Of a stretch of DNA of 64,000 bases, positions 1 to 8,940 are shown one piece after another. Source of the DNA: Pseudomonas sp. B21-048 (GTDB taxonomy: Bacteria > Pseudomonadota > Gammaproteobacteria > Pseudomonadales > Pseudomonadaceae); the NCBI RefSeq assembly GCF_024748615.1, contig NZ_CP087168.1:2356001-2420000 (forward strand). The letters run 5' to 3'. How positions within the stretch are numbered: the first letter of the stretch is position 1; each line of letters starts with the position of its first letter. A program made the position numbers and the translations under genes. The notes under the pieces are model-generated. The model made no database searches. It was not told where the DNA came from and was given only the letters and a program-made list of their open reading frames with translations.

Positions 1-72
1 TTCGATGGTTTCCAGTTCGTCACGCTGGGCGGCGTGCAGTTCTATTGAGGGCTGGCTTCTGATTGTCGCCAT
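1..72 (-). CDS. Partial hypothetical protein (N-terminus only)
   Basis: Only the first 24 codons of a minus-strand gene are in the window; the rest lies off the left edge. The ATG is preceded by a plausible ribosome-binding site (GAAAGG about 6 bases upstream). The visible peptide begins MATIRSQPSIELHAAQRDE and is hydrophilic, with no signal peptide. This is too short to assign a family. It is transcribed in the same direction as topB and is separated from it by a palindromic repeat. Confidence 0.5.
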   Translation of the reverse strand, partial: MATIRSQPSIELHAAQRDELETIE

Positions 73-111
73 GGTCGTACCTTTCAGAAAGCAGGGCTGA
101 TGTCGATCAGT

Positions 112-200
112 GTAGGAGCTGCCGAAGGCTGCGATCTTTTGATCTTGATCTTCCAGCGCCTTCAAGGACGCCAAAAAATCGCAGCCTTCGGCAGCTCCTT
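112..200. repeat. Palindromic intergenic repeat (GTAGGAGC family)
   Basis: The sequence GTAGGAGCTGCCGAAGGCTG recurs in inverted orientation at the right end, giving a long hairpin between topB and the next gene. Related elements lie at 4642-4738 and 7415-7495. Such REP-like doublets are scattered in fluorescens-group Pseudomonas genomes and may also act as transcription stops. Confidence 0.8.
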
Positions 201-227
201 GTCCTTTTCACGCCTTGAGGCTTTGCG

Positions 228-2168
228 TCAACCCGGTTTCGCCGCGCGTTTGGTACCGGTCGAAGGCTTGCGTTTGGCCGGTTTGCGTTTGTTTTTCCAC
301 GGTGTGGCGCCACGCCCGGCCGGGCTTGCCGGCCCGCTGATGGTCAGGTTCAGGCCGGCGCAACGTGCCACCTGCTTGCTCATCCACGCAGCCTGTTTGG
401 TGACGAATTCTTCCAGGCTCATTTCACCGCTCTGCACCATGTCCAGGGCCTGTTCCCAGATCGCCGTGGTGCCGGGATCGGCAATCGCGCGCGGCACGGC
501 GTCGATCAGGCTGAACGCTGCCGGCGTCGCGGCCAGGGCCTTGCCATTCTTGATCAGGTAGCCGCGGTCCAGCAGGCCCTGGATGATCGAGGCGCGGGTG
601 GCTTCGGTGCCGATGCCGGTGGTGTCCTTGAGCTTCTGCTTGAGCAGTGGATCTTCCACCAGTTTGGCGACGCTCTTCATCGCCTTGATCAGATCGCCTT
701 CGGTAAACGGCTTGGGCGGCTGGGTCCAGAGGTCCTTGAGCTTCACGTCGGCCACCGCGCAGTCACGCCCTTCGGCCAATGCCGGGAGTGTTTGCGGCGC
801 CGGTGCTTCGCGGCCCTTGGCTGGCGCGAGAGCCTCGGGCAAGGCGCGTTTCCAGCCGGGCTCGACAATCTGCTTGCCCACGGCACGCAAGGCTTCACCG
901 CCACAGTCGAAGTCGGCCTGGGTCCGGTCGTACTCATGGTTGGGCAGGAACTGCGCCAGGTAGCGCGCACGAATCAGGGTGTAGACCGCCCGTTGTTTGC
1001 CTACCAGTCGGTCGAGGTTTTTCGCCGCAGCAGTGGGAATGATGCCGTGGTGAGCGCTGACCTTGGTATCGTTCCAGGCCCGTGAGCGGCGCTGGGGCTC
1101 CAGGTGATCGTGCAAGGCGTTCAATGCCGGATCGGCCTGCTTCAGCGCAGCAAGAATACTTGGGGCTTCGCTGTGCTGACTCAGCGGCAGATAACCGCAA
1201 TCGCTGCGCGGGTAGGTGATGACTTTGTGGGTTTCGTACAGCGCCTGGGCGATATCGAGGGTTTCCTGAGCCCCGAGCCCGAGTTTCTTCGAACAGACTT
1301 CCTGCAACGTGCCCAGATCGAACGGCAAAGGCGCGACTTCGCGCATGCGCTCGGTGCGCAGTTTGATCACCCGCGCGCTCGCCGCACCGCTAATGGCCGC
1401 GGCGGCTTTCTGAGCCAGCGCCTGATTCAGACAGCGGTCCTGATCGTCGCAAGCGTCGGAGGCCGCACGCCACTGGGCGGTGAATGCGGTGCTGTCGTGC
1501 AGCAGTTGCACATCGATCGCCCAGTAGGCGACCGGGACGAAATCGGCAATGCTGCGGTCGCGATCCACCACCAGGCGCAAGGTCGGCGTCTGCACCCGAC
1601 CGACCGGCAATACACCCTGATAGCCGGACTGACGCCCCAGCAGGGTGAACAGCCGACTCATGTTCATCCCGATCAACCAGTCGGCCCGGGAGCGCCCCAA
1701 CGCCGAATGATACAGGCTGAACGTCTCGGCCCCGGGCTTGAGCGCCGCCAGCGCCTTGCGGATCGATGCATCGTCCAGCGCCGACAGCCACAATCGCCGG
1801 ATCGGCCCGCGATAACGGCAATGCTCCACCAGTTCCCGGGCGATCATCTCGCCCTCGCGGTCGGCGTCGGTGGCAATCACCAGTTCACTGGCCTCGCCGA
1901 GCAAGCGTTTGACCGCCTTGTACTGGCTGGCCGTGCGCGGTTTGACGGTCATCTTCCATTTTTCGGGAATGATCGGCAGATCCGCCAGCACCCAGCGCTT
2001 GTAACGCGCGTCATAGGCATCCGGCGGTGCGGTTTCCAGCAGATGGCCGATGCACCATGTCACCGTGACGCCCGTTCCCAGCCAGCAGCCGTCGCCCCGA
2101 CGCTTGGCGCCGAGCACGGCTGCGATGTCTTTGGCCTGGGAAGGTTTTTCACAGAGGTACAGCTGCAT
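228..2168 (-). CDS. topB: DNA topoisomerase III
   Basis: Type IA topoisomerase that passes single strands and decatenates DNA through a covalent 5'-phosphotyrosine intermediate. The protein of about 646 residues opens with a Toprim domain (MQLYLCEKPSQAKDIAAVLG, then DADREGEMIARELVEH with the acidic metal ligands) and carries the active-site region around VGRVQTPTLRLVVDRD and ITYPRSDCGYLP. The C-terminus is a basic tail rich in K, R and P, in place of the zinc fingers of some relatives. An in-frame start three codons upstream (MVVMQL) is possible, but family members start directly at the M-x-L-aliphatic-x-E-K-P-S motif, so 2168 is chosen. Confidence 0.95.
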   Translation of the reverse strand: MQLYLCEKPSQAKDIAAVLGAKRRGDGCWLGTGVTVTWCIGHLLETAPPDAYDARYKRWVLADLPIIPEKWKMTVKPRTASQYKAVKRLLGEASELVIATDADREGEMIARELVEHCRYRGPIRRLWLSALDDASIRKALAALKPGAETFSLYHSALGRSRADWLIGMNMSRLFTLLGRQSGYQGVLPVGRVQTPTLRLVVDRDRSIADFVPVAYWAIDVQLLHDSTAFTAQWRAASDACDDQDRCLNQALAQKAAAAISGAASARVIKLRTERMREVAPLPFDLGTLQEVCSKKLGLGAQETLDIAQALYETHKVITYPRSDCGYLPLSQHSEAPSILAALKQADPALNALHDHLEPQRRSRAWNDTKVSAHHGIIPTAAAKNLDRLVGKQRAVYTLIRARYLAQFLPNHEYDRTQADFDCGGEALRAVGKQIVEPGWKRALPEALAPAKGREAPAPQTLPALAEGRDCAVADVKLKDLWTQPPKPFTEGDLIKAMKSVAKLVEDPLLKQKLKDTTGIGTEATRASIIQGLLDRGYLIKNGKALAATPAAFSLIDAVPRAIADPGTTAIWEQALDMVQSGEMSLEEFVTKQAAWMSKQVARCAGLNLTISGPASPAGRGATPWKNKRKPAKRKPSTGTKRAAKPG

Positions 2169-2420
2169 AACCACCATCGTCGATCAATATGCGTGAGGTG
2201 CACAGAATGGCGGCTGATGAGCGATGGAGCAATCTTTATCTGTATGGATGTACAGCTTAAGCTGTTGCGGTTGATGACAGCAGGTTGGGGCATGCTGTTT
2301 TGGGGGCTTCACTGTAGCCCAAGCAGCTCCGTTCGGCTGTGAAGCAGTCGCGATGCCGAAACATGCGGTATACCTGTCGGAGCGCGGATACAGCACAGCA
2401 GCGACAGAGGATCCTACTCC

Positions 2421-2783
2421 ATGAAAGCCCCCGGACCCGGTAATCCCATCGCCATCAGCCCTCAACCCGGCTGCGTGGTGGTGAAGTTCCATGGCATTCA
2501 AGTGGCGTCATCCACTCGGACGCTGGTCATGCATGAGGCCAATTATCCTCCGGTGTACTACATCCCGCGAGAGGACATCGCCGAACAATATTTCGCCCGC
2601 ACCGACCACACCAGCTATTGCCCCTACAAGGGTGATGCCAGCTATTTCAGCCTGCAAATCCCCGGGCATGAAGGCGCCAATGCGGTGTGGAGTTATGAGC
2701 ACCCTAAGGTCTCAGTCGCGCAGATTCACGGGTATGTAGCGTTTTACCCCGAAGAAGTGACGTTTGAGATACTTGATACCTGA
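2421..2783 (+). CDS. DUF427 family protein
   Basis: A 120-residue soluble protein of the DUF427 beta-tent family, whose biochemical role is not established. Diagnostic stretches are YIPREDIAEQYFARTDHTSY, CPYKGDASYF and WSYEHPKVSVAQIHGYVAFY. No signal peptide or membrane segment is visible. It stands alone between topB and an MHS transporter gene that faces it, and starts after an AGAGGA ribosome-binding site. Family membership is clear; function is unknown. Confidence 0.9.
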   Translation: MKAPGPGNPIAISPQPGCVVVKFHGIQVASSTRTLVMHEANYPPVYYIPREDIAEQYFARTDHTSYCPYKGDASYFSLQIPGHEGANAVWSYEHPKVSVAQIHGYVAFYPEEVTFEILDT

Positions 2784-2797
2784 GGTGCAGAAAGCAT

Positions 2798-2871
2798 GTG
2801 GTGAGGGGGCTTGGCCTAATGTCAGCTTGCGGCGGCTTCGCAGCCGAGCGGGAGCAAGCTCCCTCGCCACA
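2798..2871. repeat. Palindromic intergenic repeat (GTGGCGAGGGGGC family)
   Basis: The left arm GTGGTGAGGGGGCTTG and right arm CAAGCTCCCTCGCCAC form an imperfect inverted pair between two convergent genes. Similar elements occur at 40799-40983, 44512-44626 and 56741-56858. The left arm is degenerate. Confidence 0.7.
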
Positions 2872-2916
2872 GGAAGCGCGCTCCCACAGGTAAGCCTCCG
2901 CTAGAGATGCATGTCG

Positions 2917-4539
2917 TCAGTTCTTGTTCAGATCCACATTCTTTGTCTCCCGCAAACACATCATTCCCACCACCATGCTCACCCCGGTAATCACTACCGG
3001 GTACCACAGCCCGTAAAAAATATCCCCGGTGTACACCACCAAGGCAAACGACACCGTCGGCAGGAAACCACCGAACCAGCCGTTGCCGATGTGGTAGGGC
3101 AGGGACATGGATGTGTAGCGAATGCGGGTCGGGAACAGTTCGACCATCAGCGCCGCCAGCGGGCCGTAGCACATGGCGGAGATGATGATCAGCGCGACGA
3201 TCAGCGCCACGATCATCGGTTTGTTGATCAGTTGGGTGTCGGCTTGTGACGGATACCCGGCCAGGGTCACTGCACCGCGCAGGGCCGCTTCGTCGTAACC
3301 ATCGATTTTCACCTCGCCGATGCTGACCTGCACGGCGCTGCCGGCCGGAGCCGCTTCGCTGTTGTAGGGCAGGCCTTGTTTGACCAGGAAGGTTTTGACC
3401 TTGTCGCATGGGCTATCAAATTTAGCCTTGCCCACCGGGTCGAACTGGAAGGTGCAGGTGGCCGGGTCGGCCAGCACGGTGATCGGTGCCTGGCGGCTGG
3501 CCTGGTCGATGGCCGGGTTAGCGTAGTGGGCCAGGGTCTTGAAGATCGGGAAGTACAGCGCGGTGGCCAGCAACAGGCCAATCATCAGCACCGGTTTGCG
3601 CCCGACCTTGTCCGACAGCCAGCCAAAAAAGATGAAGAACGGTGCGCCAATGATCACGCTGACGATCAGCAGGCTGTTGGCCAGGGCCGGGTCCATTTTC
3701 AGGAATTGGGTGAGGAAGAACAGCACGTAGAACTGCGCCGCGTAGAAGGTCACCGCTTGCCCGGCGTTGATGCTGAACAGCGCAATCAGCACCACTTTGA
3801 GGTTGTCCCATTTGCCGAAGGAATCGCGCAGCGGCGACTTGCAGAGTTTGCCTTCTTCTTTCATTTTCACGAACGCAGGCGACTCATGCAGGCTCAAGCG
3901 AATCCAGGTCGAGATGCCCAGCAGCACGATCGAAAACAGAAACGGAATGCGCCAGCCCCAGACTTCGAACTGGTCACCGGTGAAGTAGCGGCAGCCGAGC
4001 ACCACCAGCAGCGACAGCAGCAAGCCGAGGGTGGCGGTAGATTGAATCCAGCTGGTGTGGAAACCGCGTTTGCCCATCGGCGCGTGTTCGGCAACGTAAG
4101 TGGCAGCGCCGCCATACTCACCACCCAGCGCCAGACCCTGAAGCATGCGCAGCACCACGAGGATGATCGGCGCGGCAATGCCGATGCTCGCGTAAGTCGG
4201 CAGTAAGCCGACGCAGAACGTCGCCAGGCCCATGAGGACGATGGTCGCGAGGAACGTGTATTTGCGCCCGATCATGTCCCCCAAGCGCCCGAACACCAGC
4301 GCACCGAACGGTCGCACGATGAAGCCGGCGGCGAAGGCCATGAGCGCGAAGATGAACGCCGTGGTGTCGTTGACCCCGGCGAAGAACTGTTTGCTGATGA
4401 CTGCCGCGAGGGCGCCATAGAGGAAAAAATCGTACCACTCGAACACCGTCCCGAGGGACGAGGCGAAGATGACTTTCTGGGTTTCCTGACTGGTGCCGAC
4501 GCTGCGGACGGCTTCCAGGGGCTGAACATGTTCTGACAT
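2917..4539 (-). CDS. MFS transporter, metabolite:H+ symporter (MHS) family
   Basis: A 540-residue inner-membrane proton symporter of the MHS branch (relatives carry organic acids, shikimate or betaines; the substrate here is unknown). Visible are FEWYDFFLYGALAA at the start of TM1, the loop motif GRLGDMIGRKYTF, and the second-half equivalent WLSDKVGRKPVLMIG. It is longer than the usual 430 residues because of an insert of roughly 95 residues (about 340-436) between helices of the C-terminal half, hydrophilic and with a cysteine pair (ATCTFQF, SPCDKV). The start follows a GAGGG ribosome-binding site. It is co-directional with the GMC oxidoreductase upstream, so the two may handle the same compound. 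Confidence 0.88.
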   Translation of the reverse strand: MSEHVQPLEAVRSVGTSQETQKVIFASSLGTVFEWYDFFLYGALAAVISKQFFAGVNDTTAFIFALMAFAAGFIVRPFGALVFGRLGDMIGRKYTFLATIVLMGLATFCVGLLPTYASIGIAAPIILVVLRMLQGLALGGEYGGAATYVAEHAPMGKRGFHTSWIQSTATLGLLLSLLVVLGCRYFTGDQFEVWGWRIPFLFSIVLLGISTWIRLSLHESPAFVKMKEEGKLCKSPLRDSFGKWDNLKVVLIALFSINAGQAVTFYAAQFYVLFFLTQFLKMDPALANSLLIVSVIIGAPFFIFFGWLSDKVGRKPVLMIGLLLATALYFPIFKTLAHYANPAIDQASRQAPITVLADPATCTFQFDPVGKAKFDSPCDKVKTFLVKQGLPYNSEAAPAGSAVQVSIGEVKIDGYDEAALRGAVTLAGYPSQADTQLINKPMIVALIVALIIISAMCYGPLAALMVELFPTRIRYTSMSLPYHIGNGWFGGFLPTVSFALVVYTGDIFYGLWYPVVITGVSMVVGMMCLRETKNVDLNKN

Positions 4540-4641
4540 ATCGGTATCCCTCACAGTGATTGTTTTTGTTGTTCCACTGTCGACGCCAGCCTTGTGGGCC
4601 GACGCCGCGTTTATCCATAAAGCGGGGTGTACGTCGATCTT

Positions 4642-4738
4642 TGTAGGAGCGAAGCTTGCTCGCGAAGGCGTCAGACCTGACACACAGCGTCATCGTTCTT
4701 CGCGGGCAAGTCGGATCGCCGCACCGCTCGCTCCTACA
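4642..4738. repeat. Palindromic intergenic repeat (GTAGGAGC family)
   Basis: TTGTAGGAGCGAAGCTTGC at the left and GCTCGCTCCTACAG at the right form a hairpin, with CGCGAAGG/CTTCGCGGGC as an inner pair. It lies between the GMC oxidoreductase and MFS genes and overlaps the last codons of the former. Confidence 0.8.
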
Positions 4739-6383
4739 GTTGGTTGCTCAACAGTTCCTTCTGCGGGTTGAGGCTCCTTGCGCTGGGGCTGAGCATCAAT
4801 TGCGCAGCTTTCTCAGCGATCATCAGCGTCGGCGAGCAGGTGTTGCCCGAGGTGATGCGCGGCATGATCGAGGCATCGGCAATCCGCAGGCTGGGAATGC
4901 CATGGACGCGCAACTCGGCGTCGACCACCGCGCCCGCATCGTTGCCCATCCGGCAGGTGCCCACCGGGTGGAAAATCGTGGTGCCGATCCGGGCGGCGGC
5001 TTCGTGCAATTGTTCTTCGCTCTGCAAGCTGTCGCCGGGCAGGTACTCGACCGGTTTGAACGCTTGCAACGCGGGCGCGGAGACGATGCGACGAGTCAGG
5101 CGGATGGCGTCGGCTGCCACTCGCAAGTCTTCGGGATGGCTCAGGTAATTGGGCTGAATCAGCGGCGCTTCCCGCGGATCGGCGGAGCGAATGTCTATTC
5201 GGCCACGGCTTTGCGGGCGCAGATCGCAGACCGACGCGGTGAAGGCGGGGAAGGCGTGCAGCGGCTCGCCGAAACGCTCCAGCGACAACGGTTGCACGTG
5301 GTATTCGAGGTTCGCCGAGGTCTGTTCCGGCCTCGAACGGGCGAAGGCTCCAAGTTGGCTCGGTGCCATGGACAAAGGGCCGCTGCGGTCATACAGATAA
5401 CGCAGGCCCATGCCCATCTTGCCCCACAGCGTGCCGGCGATCTGGTTCAGAGTGCGGGCGTTTTCCAGTTTGTAGATCAGCCTCAGTTGCAGGTGATCCT
5501 GCAGATTGCCACCCACGCCGGGCAGTTCATGGGCAACGCCGATGCCCAGTTTTTGCAGCAGCGGGCGAGGGCCGATACCCGAGCGCTGAAGGATGCCCGG
5601 TGAACCGACGGAGCCGGCACACAAAATGATTTCCTTGCGCGCCTTGAAGGTTTTCGCCTGGCCTTGCCAACGTGCGCTGACCGCTGAGGCGCGGCCGTTT
5701 TCCAGGAGCACGCGGTCCACTTCGACGTCGGTCAGCACCGTCAGATTGGCGCGCTGGCGGATCGGTTTGAGAAACGCCTTGGCCGCATTCCAACGGATCC
5801 CGGCTTTCTGGTTGACCTGGAAATAGCCGCAGCCTTCGTTGTCACCCTGATTGAAGTCATCGATGCTGGCGATGCCGCTTTGCTCAGCCGCCGTGCGGAA
5901 AGCGTCGAGGATCGGCCACGACAGCCGCTGCCGTTCGATCCGCCATTCGCCGGCAGCGCCATGAAACTCCGAGTCGCCGGCAAAATGGTTTTCGCTTTGT
6001 TTGAACAGTGGCAGCACGTCTTGCCAGCTCCAGCCGACATTGCCCTCGGCCGCCCAACCGTCGTAATCGCCAGCCTGGCCGCGCATGTAGATCATGCCGT
6101 TGATCGAAGAACAGCCACCGAGCACCTTGCCGCGTGGGTAGCTCAGGGCGCGGCCTTGCAGGCCGGGTTGCGTTTCGGTCTTGAAGCACCAGTCGGTGCG
6201 TGGGTTGCCGATGCAGAACAGGTAGCCGACGGGGATGTGAATCCACGGGTAGTTATCGCGCCCGCCCGCTTCAAGCAGCAACACCCGATGCTGCGGGTTG
6301 GCTGACAGTCGATTGGCCAGCAAACAACCGGCCGGCCCGGCGCCGACCACGATGTAGTCGTATTCATCAAGGGAAATCTGCAT
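4734..6383 (-). CDS. GMC-family FAD oxidoreductase (choline dehydrogenase-like)
   Basis: A 549-residue glucose-methanol-choline oxidoreductase that oxidises an alcohol group using FAD. The N-terminal dinucleotide-binding motif is YDYIVVGAGPAGCLLANRL with the acidic LLLEAGG strand end. The GMC signature PRGKVLGGCSSINGMIYMRG follows, and the C-terminal active-site region contains FHPVGTCRMG (catalytic His) and SGNTCSPTLMIAEKAA. Length is normal for the family, with no signal peptide. It is divergent from a LysR gene across 136 bp that should contain both promoters, and upstream of an MHS transporter. The actual substrate cannot be read from sequence. Confidence 0.92.
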   Translation of the reverse strand: MQISLDEYDYIVVGAGPAGCLLANRLSANPQHRVLLLEAGGRDNYPWIHIPVGYLFCIGNPRTDWCFKTETQPGLQGRALSYPRGKVLGGCSSINGMIYMRGQAGDYDGWAAEGNVGWSWQDVLPLFKQSENHFAGDSEFHGAAGEWRIERQRLSWPILDAFRTAAEQSGIASIDDFNQGDNEGCGYFQVNQKAGIRWNAAKAFLKPIRQRANLTVLTDVEVDRVLLENGRASAVSARWQGQAKTFKARKEIILCAGSVGSPGILQRSGIGPRPLLQKLGIGVAHELPGVGGNLQDHLQLRLIYKLENARTLNQIAGTLWGKMGMGLRYLYDRSGPLSMAPSQLGAFARSRPEQTSANLEYHVQPLSLERFGEPLHAFPAFTASVCDLRPQSRGRIDIRSADPREAPLIQPNYLSHPEDLRVAADAIRLTRRIVSAPALQAFKPVEYLPGDSLQSEEQLHEAAARIGTTIFHPVGTCRMGNDAGAVVDAELRVHGIPSLRIADASIMPRITSGNTCSPTLMIAEKAAQLMLSPSARSLNPQKELLSNQL

Positions 6384-6519
6384 CCCTGACCCTCGTATTG
6401 TTGTTCTTGTTGTCGGTCATCCTAGTTGTTAGCTTTCGTTAAAAGAATGTTAGTTTCTGCGCAGCTGCTGTGCGTTTTTAGACAGAGTCATTCACGCGAC
6501 ATAACGACAAGGAGGGCTC

Positions 6520-7419
6520 ATGTTCGACTGGAATGACCTGCGGTTTTTTCTCGAATTGCAGCGCAGTGGCCGCTTGCTCACCGCTGCTCGCCGCTTGAAC
6601 ACGACCCACGCCACCGTAGCCCGGCACATCGAAGCCATCGAAAAAAGCCTCGGCACCGCGCTGTTCGTCCAGCATGCCCAAGGCTACGAATTGACCCCGG
6701 CCGGCGAAGCGCTGCTCAAACACGCCGAGGCTATGGAAAACGTCGCGCTGCTGGCTCAGGAAGAAATCACCCAATCCTCCGCGCCGCTGGGCAAGATCCG
6801 CGTCGGGGTGACGGAAGGGCTGGGCATCATGTTCCTAGCCAGCCGCATGAACGGGTTGTTCGAACGCTATCCAGGACTGGAAGTGGAGCTGGTGGCGGTG
6901 CCGCGCTTCGTCAGCATCCTCAACCGTGAAGCCGAGATCAGCATCCACCTGGAACGCCCGGCCGCCGACATGCTGGTCACCCGCAAACTCACCGATTACC
7001 GACTGGCGCTCTACGCCAGCCAGGCCTATCTGGATCACGCGCCGCCATTGCGCAGCCGCGAAGACCTTGGCCGCCATGCGTGGATCGGCTACGTCGACGA
7101 CTTGCTGTTCAGCCAGGAACTGATGTTCCTCAACAGCTTCTGCCGCAACCCTCAGGTGGTCTTCCACAGCACCAGCGTCATCGCCCAGCAACAGGCGGCG
7201 CGCTCGGGCCTGGGAATCGCCGTGCTGCCGTGCTACATGGCCAGCGCCGATCCGGACTTGGTGCCGTTGCTGCCCGATGAAAGCATCCAGCGCAGTTATT
7301 GGATCAGTACGCGGCGCGAGCTGCACAAGTCCGTGAGGTTGCGGGTGTTGTGGGATTACGTGGTGGAGTTGTGTGAGCGTGAGCAACATCTGCTGCAAGG
7401 AACCATTCCCGTCTTGTAG
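6520..7419 (+). CDS. LysR family transcriptional regulator
   Basis: A 299-residue LysR regulator. The N-terminal winged helix-turn-helix is MFDWNDLRFFLELQRSGRLL, followed by AARRLNTTHATVARHIEAIE; the remainder is a periplasmic-binding-protein-like effector domain. The start has a strong AAGGAGGG ribosome-binding site. Divergent placement next to the GMC oxidoreductase gene suggests that it controls that gene and perhaps the MHS transporter; this is inference from gene order. Its last codons overlap a palindromic repeat. Confidence 0.93.
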   Translation: MFDWNDLRFFLELQRSGRLLTAARRLNTTHATVARHIEAIEKSLGTALFVQHAQGYELTPAGEALLKHAEAMENVALLAQEEITQSSAPLGKIRVGVTEGLGIMFLASRMNGLFERYPGLEVELVAVPRFVSILNREAEISIHLERPAADMLVTRKLTDYRLALYASQAYLDHAPPLRSREDLGRHAWIGYVDDLLFSQELMFLNSFCRNPQVVFHSTSVIAQQQAARSGLGIAVLPCYMASADPDLVPLLPDESIQRSYWISTRRELHKSVRLRVLWDYVVELCEREQHLLQGTIPVL

Positions 7420-7495
7420 GAGCGAGGCTTGCCCGCGAAGGCGTCAAGTCTGACACACCGCGTTATCGTTCTTCGCGGGCAAGCCTCGCTCCTAC
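7415..7495. repeat. Palindromic intergenic repeat (GTAGGAGC family)
   Basis: TTGTAGGAGCGAGGCTTGCC pairs with GGCAAGCCTCGCTCCTAC, with the inner pair CCGCGAAG/CTTCGCGG. It sits between the converging LysR and histidine-kinase genes. Confidence 0.85.
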
Positions 7496-7521
7496 GGGGA
7501 TTGTGTTCCGCGCGCAGTCGC

Positions 7522-8940
7522 TCAGCCATTGGGCGGCAGCTCGCGGGTGGTCCGTTGCACAGAGTTGTGGTGCTGGCCATCGGGAATCGACAGGGTCGCC
7601 CGCAGCCCGCCTTCGGGTGGATTGACCAGGGTAATCCGCCCACCCAGCCGTGTCGCGATGGTGCTGACGATGGTCAGTCCCAACCCAGCGCCCCCAGCAT
7701 TTCCACGGCTGTAAAAGCGTTCGAACAACCTCGCGCGATCCGCTTCGTCGATGCCCGGCCCCTGGTCCTGGACGCTCAAGTGGTAGAACCCGTCGTCCCG
7801 GCTCAATTGCACGGTGATAACGCCATGCTCCGGTGAAAAATTCGCGGCGTTGGTGACCAGATTGTTCAGGGCGATGTCGATGTCGGCGGCGTCGGCGAGG
7901 ACTTCAAAAGGCTGGTCATCGACGTCGAAGGCCAGTTCCAGGTTCCTGCTCAATAACCAGGGCGTGAGTTGGGCCAGACTGGCGCGCACGGTTTCGCTCA
8001 GATCAATACTGTGCAACACCGGCGCCACAGCCTTGGGTTCGAGACGGGCCATGGTCAGCAACTGATTGACCAGGCGGCTGGTGCGGTCGACCCCGGCAAT
8101 CAGAAACGCCAGGGACTCACGACGTTCCTGTTCCGTGCCGGCTTCCTGCAGGTTTTGCGCATGCACCCGCAGCACTGCCAGCGGCGTGCGCAGTTCGTGG
8201 GCGGCGTCGGCAATGAAGCGCCGCTCGCGGCCAAGCACTTCTTGAATTTGCGCGAGCATGCGGTTGAGCGCTGCCTGCATCGGTTCCAGTTCGCTGGGCA
8301 ACGGAGTCAGTTGCAACGGCTCCAGAGAACCGCTGTGCCGTGCCCGCAACGTTTCCGCCATATTGGCCAGGGGTTTGAGCCCCCAGCCAATGGCCAGCCA
8401 GACCATGGCCGCCAATATCAGGCTGCCCAGCACATTGGGCCACAGGGTATGGCGCACGATCCGGTCTACCAGGTCCGCACGCACGTCGTCCCGTTCACCG
8501 ACCCAGATGCGCAGATCATTCTGTTTGTCTTCGAGCATGAACACCCGCCAATGACGGTTGTGCAGATCCACCACATCGCTGAAACCGGGTTTTGTCGGCG
8601 GGGTCGTGAAGGAGGGCGCACTGGCGGTGTGCACCAGCACTTCGCCCTTGCGATTCCACACCTGAAAGGCAATTTTGCTTTCATAGGGGTGACCATCGAC
8701 TCTCGGCACCGCTTCACTCAAGGCATTGTTGAACGCTTGATACAGTTCGGCGTGTTCATTGCTGGCCAGCGGCATGCGCATCACACCCTGCAGCAGCCGG
8801 GCGTTCTGGGCCAGTTGAGCGTCGTAGACTTCGGCAATTTCGTGATTGCTGTCGTGCAGGTTGAGCACGCTGATGATCGCCAGGCCAGTCAGCAACAGGC
8901 CAATGATCAGCGTCAGGGTGCGACGCCGGATCGAAGTCAT
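7522..8940 (-). CDS. Two-component sensor histidine kinase
   Basis: A 472-residue membrane histidine kinase of the OmpR-partner class. TM1 lies near residues 9-28 (LTLIIGLLLTGLAIISVLNL), then comes a periplasmic domain of about 140 residues and TM2 near residues 165-190. The HisKA box is FIADAAHELRTPLAVLR (phospho-His), and the ATPase domain shows the N-box LNNLVTNAANFSPEHG and VQDQGPGIDEADRARLFERF. It overlaps the response regulator gene by 4 bp and is the last gene of the seven-gene operon, so its stimulus is probably linked to the product of the upstream enzymes (inference). Confidence 0.93.
   Translation of the reverse strand: MTSIRRRTLTLIIGLLLTGLAIISVLNLHDSNHEIAEVYDAQLAQNARLLQGVMRMPLASNEHAELYQAFNNALSEAVPRVDGHPYESKIAFQVWNRKGEVLVHTASAPSFTTPPTKPGFSDVVDLHNRHWRVFMLEDKQNDLRIWVGERDDVRADLVDRIVRHTLWPNVLGSLILAAMVWLAIGWGLKPLANMAETLRARHSGSLEPLQLTPLPSELEPMQAALNRMLAQIQEVLGRERRFIADAAHELRTPLAVLRVHAQNLQEAGTEQERRESLAFLIAGVDRTSRLVNQLLTMARLEPKAVAPVLHSIDLSETVRASLAQLTPWLLSRNLELAFDVDDQPFEVLADAADIDIALNNLVTNAANFSPEHGVITVQLSRDDGFYHLSVQDQGPGIDEADRARLFERFYSRGNAGGAGLGLTIVSTIATRLGGRITLVNPPEGGLRATLSIPDGQHHNSVQRTTRELPPNG

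Noticed and set aside
1104..2342. Plus-strand open frame of 412 codons opposite topB
   Set aside because: Mirror of topB codon bias; Arg/Gln/His-rich translation with no family resemblance.
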